Assembly: GCA_000224765.2 (NCBI GenBank)
Contig: AGAU01000169.1
Span: forward strand, 1 to 35,832
Direction: 5' to 3'
Source: SAR324 cluster bacterium JCVI-SC AAA005
GTDB lineage: Bacteria > SAR324 > NAC60-12
DNA length: 35,832 nt
Shown here: one piece after another, positions 1 to 7,999 of the stretch
Position numbering within the stretch: position 1 is the stretch's first letter
Layout of the letters: each line of letters starts with the position of its first letter
Program-made: the position numbers and the translations under genes
Notes under the pieces: generated by a model
Told to the model about the DNA's origin: nothing
The model's database searches: none
Seen by the model: the letters and a program-made list of their open reading frames with translations, nothing else

Positions 1-417
1 AAAACCCAATGTGGCAAACCCCCAATTTATTGAACTTACTTGCTCACCCATCAGCGTAATAGACATGATCATCACTAGGATCGGAAAGGAATACAGAATG
101 GAAATCGTCTCACCCACGGGCATGAGTCGCAGAGCATGGCCTATTGATAGAGAAGCTAGTACCAAGATCAGTCCTCTGAGAAGGACCCCGCGAGTACGAT
201 TAATTTTCCATAAATTTCTACCTATCTTTGGCCAAATGAAAGCCAAGATAAGTATCAAGCTCACCACAGAACGAATGACCATGATCAACTCGACTGGGTA
301 ACGTGTTGTCAAATACTTGGTCAAAACCTCACCTAAGGCAAAAAGGAAAACTGTTCCAATGACGATAGCAAATGCTTTCAAAGTTTGATTTTCTGTATGG
401 AGTGAGGGGTCGGACAT
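1..417 (-). CDS. EamA/DMT-family transporter, N-terminal part (runs off the window)
   Basis: An open frame of 139 codons runs from ATG at 417 to the window edge with no stop. The protein starts MSDPSLHTEN and then alternates hydrophobic helices with short charged loops. Four membrane segments are visible at about residues 15-30, 44-60, 80-95 and 106-120. Segments such as LGEVLTKYL and the MPVGETISILYSFPILVMI stretch are typical of the first EamA repeat of drug/metabolite transporters, which usually have ten helices and about 290-300 residues, so roughly half is missing here. It is likely an inner-membrane exporter; the substrate cannot be told. The GYD pseudogene lies 74 bases upstream on the same strand. 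Family confidence is good, function unknown. Confidence 0.75.
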   Translation of the reverse strand, partial: MSDPSLHTENQTLKAFAIVIGTVFLFALGEVLTKYLTTRYPVELIMVIRSVVSLILILAFIWPKIGRNLWKINRTRGVLLRGLILVLASLSIGHALRLMPVGETISILYSFPILVMIMSITLMGEQVSSINWGFATLGF

Positions 418-491
418 TAATTAAATTAGCCAGCGAGAAGGTACTGAAGAAGGTAGGATCCAGTTTATATAGGATCCCTTTGACGTAAATA

Positions 492-823
492 TTAATTACC
501 TTTGGGTACTTGATAAGCAGAAACCACCTTGTTCGCCTTTTCCATGGCGGCAGTCATTGACTTCGAATCAATTAGTTTAATAACTTCAATGCCTGTAGTT
601 GCTCCTGAAGAACCAATCGTCATTTCAGCCGCTGCCATTGCTTCAGCAGGTCCCTCCGCAATAGTTACTATCTCAGCTGTGCTGGCGCTGAAATGCGTTT
701 TTAGCATGTTCATACCAAGCCCGCCAGTAAGTGCTTCGAGCGCAGCCTCACGATCTGATGGATTGTCAACATAGCCTTTGAAGGCTGCATTACTCAGTTT
801 GCTCTAGTCATGTAAAGTACTAT
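492..823 (-). pseudogene. GYD-domain protein, decayed copy
   Basis: The frame ending at 492 encodes a GYD-type alpha/beta domain C-terminus, including the typical VTIAEGPAEAMAAAEMTIGS stretch. Its 5' part aligns base by base with the intact GYD gene that begins at 35719. Both share the ribosome binding site AGGAGAAA (825-832 here), then LY..RA, then SNAAFKG.VDNP. In this copy the start codon is ATA (821-823) instead of ATG, and one base is missing near 795-797, which breaks the frame just before SNAAFKG. The first remaining in-frame ATG (713) leaves only 73 residues and removes the first strand and helix of the domain. GYD domains are about 95 residues and of unknown molecular function. I read this as a dead paralogue. 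Confidence 0.7.
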
Positions 824-1580
824 TTTTCTCCTGTAGCCACTAGACGTTCTGCCTAGACGCAACAATTTTGGCATCGATGTGTGAAATCCAACCAAATAGA
901 TAATAACCAAAAGATTTAACAAAATTAATTGTTATCTAGACTTAAAGCTTAGGCCAACAGATTGATAGTCTGCAGTACAAAGAGAATAAAATATTATGAA
1001 TAATGGGATATTAACCAATAAATACAAACATTTTCCAAAATAATAGCAAAAATATCGAAATTACATCTTGATATGGCGATGCAAATTGGGCCTATGCTCT
1101 TATTTGTGTGCTTGTACTTCAACTGAAAAAAGCAGTGGTGCAAAAGCATACAGGAGGGATTTGGTGATAAGACCAAGTATTCTGCACTTGCTCTAAAATC
1201 ATCTAAGTGGGCAATGATTTTTTGGTGAGAGAATGGGTCCGCACTGGCAATTCGCCTCTCTCGGTTGTTGAGTAAAGACTTTTTCTAATTTTTGATAAAT
1301 TTGTTCGACAAAATATTAGATAGAACATCAATTGACATTAATGAATCAGGTGTAGATTATAGTTATAGTAGAAATACATAATACACTTTCTTAAAAGACA
1401 ATCATTTAAAGAAGTGGGGAAAAGTAGCGAAATAAATGATATCTAAGAAAGAATTTAGTGATAATTCCTTATTTTTTGAAGCCTGCGAAAAGGAATTTCT
1501 CAAACAGATGTAAGCTCGGGTTGATCAGAGGTTATTAGATAAAAATTTGTCGAGCAATCTTACTGTAAATTGAGATTAAC
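824..1580. other. Non-coding stretch upstream of the isomerase gene; holds repeat copy A
   Basis: No convincing gene is seen. The only long frame (994-1176, minus) coincides with a dispersed repeat (1101-1236) and has no ribosome binding site or recognisable product. The final 300 bases are very AT-rich and probably carry the promoter of the gene starting at 1581, but I cannot pick a single -35/-10 pair with confidence. Confidence 0.4.
1101..1236. repeat. Dispersed repeat, copy A
   Basis: About 130 bases here align with 2515-2648 in the same orientation at roughly three quarters identity by eye. Shared blocks include TTCAACTGAAAAAAGCAG here versus TTCAACTTGAAAAAGCAG, and TTGCTCTAAAATCATC versus TTGCTCTAGAATCATC. 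The two copies flank the isomerase-like gene. Neither reading frame is clearly conserved (there is an indel between the copies), so it may be a small non-coding mobile element or a remnant of a lost gene. Confidence 0.55.
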
Positions 1581-2396
1581 ATGAAGATAAAATACTTGAA
1601 ATGTGATTGGGGCATGGAAAATTTTGGTTATCCAAAAGAACGTCTCAAAATGTACAAGAATGCTGGTTATGACGGTGTTGAATGCGCAAATATTGGCATG
1701 GATGCACAAGAATTTGCTGATTACACAGACGAATTAGGCTTAGAATATGTTGCTATGGTGTTTTGTGATACGGAGCAAGCATTTGAGGAGCAACTTACTG
1801 AAGTAATTAATAGAAAACCTATTTTAATCAACTGCCATCCTGGAAGAGATTTTTGGGATTTTGATCGAGGCTGTGATTTTTTTGCAAAAATTTTTAAAAT
1901 AGCTTCATCTGTAGATGTTGAAGTACTTTATGAAACTCACAGAACAAGACTACTCTATGCACCATGGACTACGAAAAAGTATCTTGAGGAATTTCCTGAC
2001 ATGAATCTAACAGGCGATTTTAGCCATTTTACGACTGTCTCAGAGGGTAACATGTGTGGTGATGGATATAAGGAATTAATGGATTTCATAATACCTAGGA
2101 CATTTCACTTGCATGCTCGCGTTGGCTATCAGAATGGACCACAAGTACCAGATCCAAGAATAGGTATGGGTTTACAGTGGACTGAACGCTTTGAGGAGTG
2201 GTGGGATAGAGTTATACAAAGTTGCAGCGATCAGGGAAGAAAATTTATTACAATTAATCCTGAATTCGGCCCACCAGAATATCAGCCGTTTCATCCCTCA
2301 TCGGGTAAACCACTGGCAGATATTTGGGACATCTGCCTGTGGATGACTAATAGATTTAAAGAACGTTGGGATCAGAATGCTTCTAGGCTCATCTGA
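1581..2396 (+). CDS. Sugar phosphate isomerase/epimerase-like TIM-barrel protein
   Basis: A 271-residue protein of the xylose-isomerase-like TIM-barrel family (AP-endonuclease-2 fold). These are usually metal-dependent sugar isomerases or epimerases of 260-300 residues. Metal-ligand candidates stand at the expected strand ends: E118 and H120 in YETH, D146 and H149 in GDFSHF, H176/H178 in FHLHAR, and E228 in NPEFG; NCHPGRD (84-90) precedes them. No signal peptide, so cytoplasmic. The ATG at 1581 has only a weak TGAGA upstream. The gene stands alone, is AT-rich, and lies between the two copies of a dispersed repeat (1101-1236 and 2515-2648). The substrate cannot be inferred; an inositol or sugar-acid isomerase is as likely as a sugar phosphate enzyme. 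Confidence 0.8.
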   Translation: MKIKYLKCDWGMENFGYPKERLKMYKNAGYDGVECANIGMDAQEFADYTDELGLEYVAMVFCDTEQAFEEQLTEVINRKPILINCHPGRDFWDFDRGCDFFAKIFKIASSVDVEVLYETHRTRLLYAPWTTKKYLEEFPDMNLTGDFSHFTTVSEGNMCGDGYKELMDFIIPRTFHLHARVGYQNGPQVPDPRIGMGLQWTERFEEWWDRVIQSCSDQGRKFITINPEFGPPEYQPFHPSSGKPLADIWDICLWMTNRFKERWDQNASRLI

Positions 2397-2514
2397 TAGA
2401 AACTAAGTTAAAAGATTACAGTTCTGATTTCTAGTTTTTGGATCCTATCATCCATCCTAAAGATTTTTTTAATGGAAGTAATTGACTATAAATTCAATTA
2501 AAGCCTATTGATTA

Positions 2515-2648
2515 TATTTGTTTGGTTTTGCTTCAACTTGAAAAAGCAGGAGCGCCAAAGCATCCGATGGTGGATTTAGTGATGATACCAAGCACCCTTC
2601 ATTTGCTCTAGAATCATCCAAGAGAGTGATCGTTTTTGATGATGAAAG
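2515..2648. repeat. Dispersed repeat, copy B
   Basis: Second copy of the repeat at 1101-1236, same orientation. It directly abuts the FGase C-terminal fragment (2650-2880), so the repeat and the FGase wreck may have arrived or decayed together. The minus-strand frames through it are not supported by a ribosome binding site or by conservation with copy A. Confidence 0.55.
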
Positions 2649-2659
2649 GGGGGACGGCC

Positions 2660-2880
2660 TGACACCCCAACACCCCATGCTATCATACACAGCGCCGCTC
2701 TAACTTGTTTCAATATCTCCATCAGTGTTCTCATCCTCTCTGAATCAACTGAATGATGATCTTTCAAATAAAGCTAACGATTGATCTAAATCATTAGTGA
2801 TTGGATATGCTGATCTTTGTGATAATGTTTCAGCGGCATAATGGACCCATTAAATATTTGATCCAGTTGAGCTTTTAGGT
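2660..2880 (-). pseudogene. N-formylglutamate amidohydrolase (FGase), C-terminal fragment
   Basis: Read on the minus strand from about 2850, the fragment gives NGSIMPLKHYHKDQHIQSLMI, then stop codons, then LYL and SVDSERMRTLMEILKQV. This matches the C-terminal end of the FGase at 20913-21698 (SGTIVPMKHYWKDQRV, stop, SLMIEINHWLYL, SVDSEKMRILIGVLRRV). Two in-frame TAG codons replace the Glu and Trp codons of that copy. Upstream of about 2880 no further homology is seen, so only some 60 codons survive. It is one of three FGase copies in the window. Confidence 0.75.
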
Positions 2881-3070
2881 AATACCAACGTATAGTTGCC
2901 TAAATTTAAAAACTGCCTTAATGTTCAATTATAGCGAACTGGATAAAGATCAATACGCAAGAGCTATGAACTTTTTCCCAATCTAATCATTATCTCAGGA
3001 AGCATTTAAGCCAAAATAATTTCAGTTGATTTCGGATTAAGTGCACTGAAAAATAGCTAAGGGGTATGAT

Positions 3071-3799
3071 TTGAATTTATTTTTGATACGTCATGCGGAA
3101 TCTAGAAACAATATCTGTAAAAACGATCAGGAACGTGTTTCAGATCCAGAACTCACAGACAATGGGCGTTTGCAAAGCACTTATCTGGCGGAGTTTCTTC
3201 AAAAAGGCTTTCATCTATCCCAGAAAGAGTTTGAAGAAAATGAAAAACCCTTTGATCAAATCTTTTGCAGTGCAATGCAGAGATCTCTAGAAACGGTTAG
3301 CCCGGTTGGTGTCTCAATTGGGCTCAAACCTGAGGTATGGCTTGACATCCATGAAGTAGGAGGAATTTATGAATTCAATGCTGATTTTACTGAAAAAATT
3401 GGACTCCCTGGGCTGAATCGAAAACAAATTCATTATAATTTTCCAGATTATTTACTTCCAGAAAGCATTGACGATGAAGGGTGGTGGAATAGAAGTGCGG
3501 AAACTCTTCAAGAAGTAAGTCTGCGTGTAGAAAAAGTCCTAAATATCGTTAAAGACTGTGCAGAGGAAAACGTTCGTTTAGGCTTGGTAACTCATGGGGT
3601 TTTCATAAGTAGTTTTTTAAGTTCACTTTTTAATTTAAATATTGCAGATAGTATAGCTTTTCAGAGTCATAATTGTTCCATTTCCAGATTAACTTTTGAA
3701 AGAAATAAAAAGGTTACGATTCAATATTTGAACTTTTATGGTTACTTGCCTGAAAATCTGAGAGTCCCGCGCCCTGACCTGAATGTAGAAAATGGTTGA
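3071..3799 (+). CDS. Histidine phosphatase (phosphoglycerate-mutase-like)
   Basis: A 242-residue branch of the histidine phosphatase superfamily. The catalytic RHAES motif is at residues 7-11 (phospho-acceptor H8), the second catalytic His is H175 in VTHG, R71 lies in CSAMQRS, and acidic E95 lies in HEVGG. The frame can only start at TTG 3071, since ATG 3066 runs into a stop; AAGGGG at 3059-3064 is a good ribosome binding site. These enzymes remove phosphate from small molecules or proteins; the substrate is unknown. The stop overlaps the ATG of the next gene (ATGGTTGA), so the two were co-translated. That partner is a broken PP2C/SpoIIE-type phosphatase. AT-rich like its plus-strand neighbours. 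Confidence 0.8.
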   Translation: MNLFLIRHAESRNNICKNDQERVSDPELTDNGRLQSTYLAEFLQKGFHLSQKEFEENEKPFDQIFCSAMQRSLETVSPVGVSIGLKPEVWLDIHEVGGIYEFNADFTEKIGLPGLNRKQIHYNFPDYLLPESIDDEGWWNRSAETLQEVSLRVEKVLNIVKDCAEENVRLGLVTHGVFISSFLSSLFNLNIADSIAFQSHNCSISRLTFERNKKVTIQYLNFYGYLPENLRVPRPDLNVENG

Positions 3800-4202
3800 A
3801 AATATTGAGGATCTTAGTTTCAAAGGTTTGGGAAAAATTCCTTTTAATAATACCTAGAACTATGATTGGAACAATCTCTAATAGTTATACAAAAAATTTA
3901 ATAACCTTCTCTAGCTCATTTTTAGATTCATTACAGGATGATGTAAAAAAATGCAGGGTATTTTGTAAAATTCAACCACATACTCCAAAAGAATATTTCT
4001 TTTTAGTGATAGCGTTGTTGATGAAGAAAATGAAACTTTAGGAATGTCTTATGGGAGAAAAGATTTACAGAATTTATTAGTTGACTATAAGTCATCAACA
4101 TTGGATGAATTGACGCTAGGACTTAAGAAAAATTTATCACATTGTAGAAATTCACGCCCTATAAGAGATGATTTTTCGTTTATAGCTATAGAGCCAATTT
4201 AA
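3792..4202 (+). pseudogene. PP2C/SpoIIE-type serine phosphatase remnant
   Basis: The ATG at 3792 overlaps the stop of the histidine phosphatase gene, and the frame reads MVENIEDLSFKGLGKIPFNN before a TAG near 3855. The tail is in another frame (about 4005-4202): FSDSVVDEENETLG, DLQNLL, then RDDFSFIAIEPI. It looks like the C-terminal end of PP2C/SpoIIE-type phosphatases, where YSDGV.EA, an F/G.. LL block and a final DD[IF]..I strand are usual. The middle frame (3796-4010) may hold further pieces. The N-terminal metal-binding Asp motifs are missing and the remaining length (about 137 codons) is well under the usual 230 or more. I infer at least two frameshifts and an internal deletion. The family call rests on the tail only. 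Confidence 0.5.
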
Positions 4203-4585
4203 GAATTATTCTTCAGATTCAATTTGCTTTTAAGAATCAGATTATATGCTCAATCAATCAATTGCGTTAAATCATGATAAATCACCCGTTAAACTGCTCG
4301 CAAAAATTCATCAGAATAGTCTGGATCATCAACTGCACACCGGCCCGTTTTGAAGGCACAGAAATTTCTAAAGCTGAACAAGCCTTTTCTAATAATTCAA
4401 ACTTTTTTACCTTGTGTTAGAAAAATCATTAGCTGTCGATTCAGTCAACGCACAATAGTTGTTTCTTCTCAAAAGTTGAGTATCTAAAGAATTCTTTCAG
4501 AATAGTGATTTTTTTGTATTTTGGAGGTATAAATTTCTGTAAAAGTCTTCAATTTTGAATTTTCAAAATTTTTTTCAAATTAAAA
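4203..4585. other. Non-coding stretch upstream of the PhyH-like gene
   Basis: No gene is visible. A short block, TCTAAAGCTGAACAAGCC near 4367, resembles CCTAAAGCTGAACAGAG near 6671, too short to interpret. The last 80 bases are almost pure A/T and probably contain the promoter of the gene at 4586. Confidence 0.35.
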
Positions 4586-5416
4586 ATGAATGAAATAGAA
4601 AAGTACGAATTCGATCGTAAAGGGTATATTATTATCAGGAAACTGCTAAAAAAAGAACATGTGAAAAATTTGCTTTCATCTATAAATTTATTGGAAAAGC
4701 ATGCAATTAAAAATTTGAAAAAACCGCCGCGTAAAATGAGCCCTTGGGGTCCTGAGTATCATCTTAACACAAAAAAAGGCTATCATGCCCAGGGCGAAAA
4801 AAAAGACGGTGGATCAATAATTATTGAAGATTTTTGGAATGCAGATTCAACTTTTGATTGCCTAATTAATCACGGTCCTACCATGCAGTATATTAATGCG
4901 GTTATTCAAACACGCCCGACTATCAATAACTCAGAAATTCGCATTCGTTATTATCAAAATAAGACTGTCAGTCATGGTGGAAACACCCATGGCAAATCCT
5001 CAAACTTATCCTCTCAAAAATACAAGTATAGTTTTGGTGAAAATGGCATCGACTGTATGATGATACGAATGATTTACTTCGTGCATGATTGTAGGAATGA
5101 TCAAGGAGCTTTTTGTGTTTCTCCTGGTACTCACAAGTCTAATTTAACTAGTCCATACAATAGAAATCCTGATATGGATCCAAGTATGGTTGGGTTGGAA
5201 GTGGAGGCTGGGGATGCAATACTGTTCACAGAGAGTTTGCGACACGGTGGATTTAGCAATTTTTCACAACAATCACGTAAAACAATACATGTAGGCTATG
5301 GCCCTCATTGGATGATGTCACAAAATATGGCTACAATGGATGAAAAACCATTTATTTTACCGAAAACATTTGCCAGGTTATCCGAAAAGCAAAGCCTCCT
5401 TTTTAGACCATGGTAA
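4586..5416 (+). CDS. Phytanoyl-CoA dioxygenase (PhyH) family protein
   Basis: A 276-residue protein with the overall pattern of PhyH-type Fe(II)/2-oxoglutarate oxygenases: YEFDRKGYIIIRKLL at the start, GAFCVSPGTHKSN in the middle, and VEAGDAILFTESLRHGGFSN with the distal His, followed by RKTIHVGYGPHW carrying the 2-oxoglutarate-binding Arg. The usual proximal HxD is not obvious. The equivalent region reads TVSHGGNTHGKSS, so metal binding may differ, as in halogenase-like members, or the ligand may be elsewhere. Cytoplasmic, no signal peptide. It stands alone, AT-rich, facing the minus-strand SMP-30 gene. The substrate is unknown; many marine bacteria carry expanded PhyH families. Confidence 0.75.
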   Translation: MNEIEKYEFDRKGYIIIRKLLKKEHVKNLLSSINLLEKHAIKNLKKPPRKMSPWGPEYHLNTKKGYHAQGEKKDGGSIIIEDFWNADSTFDCLINHGPTMQYINAVIQTRPTINNSEIRIRYYQNKTVSHGGNTHGKSSNLSSQKYKYSFGENGIDCMMIRMIYFVHDCRNDQGAFCVSPGTHKSNLTSPYNRNPDMDPSMVGLEVEAGDAILFTESLRHGGFSNFSQQSRKTIHVGYGPHWMMSQNMATMDEKPFILPKTFARLSEKQSLLFRPW

Positions 5417-5453
5417 ACCAAAGGAGTTGTTAAAATGGTAATGCAACCATTAT

Positions 5454-6365
5454 TTACTGATTCGTAGTTCCAGGCACATCCACACGGATTTTTCTTATAC
5501 GACCATCACCACTAAACCTTTCACGTCCCAACACGGTTGATTCACAAAGAAATAAGTCCCTACCATCATTTCCGCCTAACATGCACGCGTAAGCACTTTT
5601 TTCTGGATCTTCGAGTTCAATGACCTGTTTAATTTCTCCTCCATCAGCAACACGAACCCAACCCCCAGAATCTCCATAAGTAAAGTAAGGACATGCCACC
5701 CAAGCACAACCCTCCTCATCAATACAAATCCCATCTGTTGGTACTCCGAGGTAAGCAAAGGGACAACGATTGGACAGTGTTCCGTCGTGATTAATGTCCC
5801 ATTTTGTAAGTGAGTATGAGAAGGTTTCAGCAATTATCAGTGTTTTACCATCCGGCGTAATTATGCCACCGTTAGGGAAACAAACTCTATCCGCTACAAT
5901 TTTTGAATCTCCTTCTGAATTGACCATTACTATGTAACCAAATCTTGGTAAATTGTATGGACCCGGAGGAGATGATTCACTCAAACCTGGTAGATAGGCA
6001 CCTGCGTATGCTGTTCCATCTGACTTTACTACCATATCGTTTGAACAGGTATTATATCTAGTTGAAATGTCTGCATAATGAGATGCATCAGTCCTTGATA
6101 GCCCACCCTTAGTTAATAATTCGGATGGTATCCTCAATATTTCCTGACTTGAAGTAGCTACTACCAAAAGATCACCATTTTGAATGAAGCCGAGCCCACT
6201 CGGAAATTCACCTGGTTCAAAAACAGTTTCAACATGACCTGCCTCATTAATTCGAGACACTTTGCTAGACAAGACGTCACTGAAATAGAGTTTTGAATCT
6301 CGCTGATTCCACCTTGGACCTTCAGGAAAGAATAAATTTTCAGCGATACTCTCAATTCTGCCCAT
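5454..6365 (-). CDS. SMP-30/gluconolactonase/LRE-like lactonase
   Basis: A 303-residue six-bladed beta-propeller of the SMP-30/gluconolactonase family, which hydrolyses sugar lactones using a divalent metal. Expected ligand positions are present: E15 in FFPEGPRW, N109-D110 in CSNDMVVKSDG, N165 in FPNGG and D211 in PTDGICID. PDGKTLIIAET and YLGVPTDGICIDEEG are typical blade segments. No signal peptide. GGAGAGA 8-14 bases upstream of ATG 6365 is a good ribosome binding site. Convergent with the PhyH gene, 37 bases between stops. It probably acts in sugar or sugar-acid catabolism, perhaps with the isomerase-like protein at 1581, but that is only inference. Confidence 0.85.
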   Translation of the reverse strand: MGRIESIAENLFFPEGPRWNQRDSKLYFSDVLSSKVSRINEAGHVETVFEPGEFPSGLGFIQNGDLLVVATSSQEILRIPSELLTKGGLSRTDASHYADISTRYNTCSNDMVVKSDGTAYAGAYLPGLSESSPPGPYNLPRFGYIVMVNSEGDSKIVADRVCFPNGGIITPDGKTLIIAETFSYSLTKWDINHDGTLSNRCPFAYLGVPTDGICIDEEGCAWVACPYFTYGDSGGWVRVADGGEIKQVIELEDPEKSAYACMLGGNDGRDLFLCESTVLGRERFSGDGRIRKIRVDVPGTTNQ

Positions 6366-6389
6366 AACTATTATCTCTCCGATTTGTAA

Positions 6390-6593
6390 TCAATTAGCTG
6401 GTTCAGAACATTCAGCTTTTTCCAACTCGAGATCTACAAAAATGCATTTCGGCTGGATTTCTTCAAAACGATGGTGCTGATATGCTCTGTAACGTTGAAG
6501 TTCAAAATATTTGGATGAGTCCAGATTCTTTCGCGTAGGAATCTCTTTAACTTGGGTAGTGGCAACGGATTGTTGCCTATCTCCAAATGACAC
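6390..6593 (-). other. Possible C-terminal gene remnant
   Basis: A minus-strand frame of 67 codons ends 25 bases upstream of the SMP-30 gene. Its composition looks protein-like (FVDLELEKAE, KYFELQRYRAYQHHRFEEI), but the frame begins right after a TAG with a GTG and no ribosome binding site. I do not recognise it. It may be the tail of a decayed gene or a chance frame. Confidence 0.25.
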
Positions 6594-6735
6594 CTACAAA
6601 AAAACTTCTGAGAATAGCCCTGCATAGCCCAATAGCAAGCTGGTAAGGACGACAAAAGAATATTGATTCCTAAAGCTGAACAGAGTTTATTGGACTAAAG
6701 CAGAGCATTTAATCCAGCATTTGATTTCTGATGAA

Positions 6736-7599
6736 TCAGCCCACTTGGTCGATTGCATCCTGACCCTTATCCAGAATTGGAGCAAACATTTGCCAATTAT
6801 AAGTCATCTCTTCCCAGACTTCTAACCGAACCTGATTTCCAGCAGACTTAAGCTTTTCCTCAAGTTGAACAGCATCTGTAAGCAGCATCTCTGCAACTCC
6901 TGTCTGGATTAACACCAGTGCTAGTCCTGAAAGATCTGCGTGAATGGTAGACGCAAGAGGGGAGCGAGGATCTACACCATTCAGATAGATCTTTGCCCAT
7001 TCCAGCAACTTTTCTTGCTGTACAAGAAAATCTAATTCTTCGTTTTACTTCATTGATTCACCCGCACACTCTAAATCACTCCAAGGAGATAAGCACGCAG
7101 CACATGCGGGTTGCAGCAAACCTTCATCCCTGATTGATATCAATGTAGCAATACTGAGCCCACCACCACAGGAATTTCCTGCGATCACAATTTGTTTGGG
7201 TTCAATATCTGATTCAAGCATCCATCTGTAGGCTCTCATTATGTCTTCAATCGGAGCTGGAAACGTATTTTCGGGCGCTCTTCGATAATCTAGACCTAGA
7301 GCCTTCGCATTCGCTGAAACTGCAAGCCGTGACATCAGTTCATGATGAGATTTTGGTGATCCTATTACAAAACCTCCGCCATGAATGTACAGTATAGCTC
7401 TCTGGGGTTCCGTATCTTTGACTTCTACCCACATCCCACTATATTTTTGCTCAGATATGATGGTGTCTGAAATATTCATAGTTTAGGGAAGTGAATTTCC
7501 CATGTTGTCGAAGATTTCTCTGATTTGGTCCAAATTTGCGTTCGTAGGAACAATTGGATTTTCGGCTAAGCTTTTTTCGAATTGTATCTAGTTGTTCAT
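6736..7599 (-). pseudogene. Alpha/beta-hydrolase (hormone-sensitive-lipase type esterase), three in-frame stops
   Basis: One unbroken reading frame of 288 codons runs from ATG 7599 to 6736 with full-length HSL-family homology but three internal stops: TAG at codon 4, TAA just before TMNISDT (near 7485), and TAA at 7045-7047 after GESMK. Landmarks are HGGGFVIGSP (oxyanion hole), GNSCGGG (nucleophile elbow, usually GDSAGG), LSPWSDL, YLNGVDPRSPLAS and VWEEMTYNWQMFAPIL. In the last block family members normally read MxHVW; the catalytic His is replaced here by Tyr. A ribosome binding site (AGGAGA) lies about 12-17 bases upstream of 7599. The frame is intact except for nonsense codons, so I call it a pseudogene that decayed by point mutation. 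A fragment from ATG 7479 to 7045 lacks the acid and His. Confidence 0.85.
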
Positions 7600-7999
7600 T
7601 GGGCACCTATCTCTCCTAACTATTTAATTTAATCCTATATTCAAGAGAAGCTTCAAAAACATCCAACTATTGAAAGCTACTGTATCTAACTATTTTTAAT
7701 AATCTTTTTTCTCGATACTAAACCCTTACAGCTTTTGTTTACTTTATATTTTTTAATTTTTACTTTTTCTAACAAACTTTTTAAATATTCAATTTTTCGG
7801 TGGATATCCCCCGAAGATCACGATTATTAATGATAAGATTTCCAAAATTTAATTGGTAGCTTGTGAGCAATCTAAAGAATGGTTGTCCTCGGTATGTGTG
7901 AACTATGACATATACCCACCCTCAATTGATGGACTCCGGGGGGATTATGAAAGATCAGCCTTTAAACCAATACTTTAACAAAATACAAATAGAGGAGTT
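7600..7999. other. Non-coding stretch between divergent esterase remnant and ggt
   Basis: AT-rich, no gene seen. It should hold the promoters for the divergent genes. A G-run (CCGGGGGGATT near 7936) sits about 55 bases upstream of ggt; no operator symmetry was found in it. Confidence 0.35.

Noticed and set aside
994..1176. 60-codon minus-strand frame in the leader of the isomerase gene
   Set aside because: It lies in the dispersed repeat, and its counterpart in copy B has an indel and a different frame.
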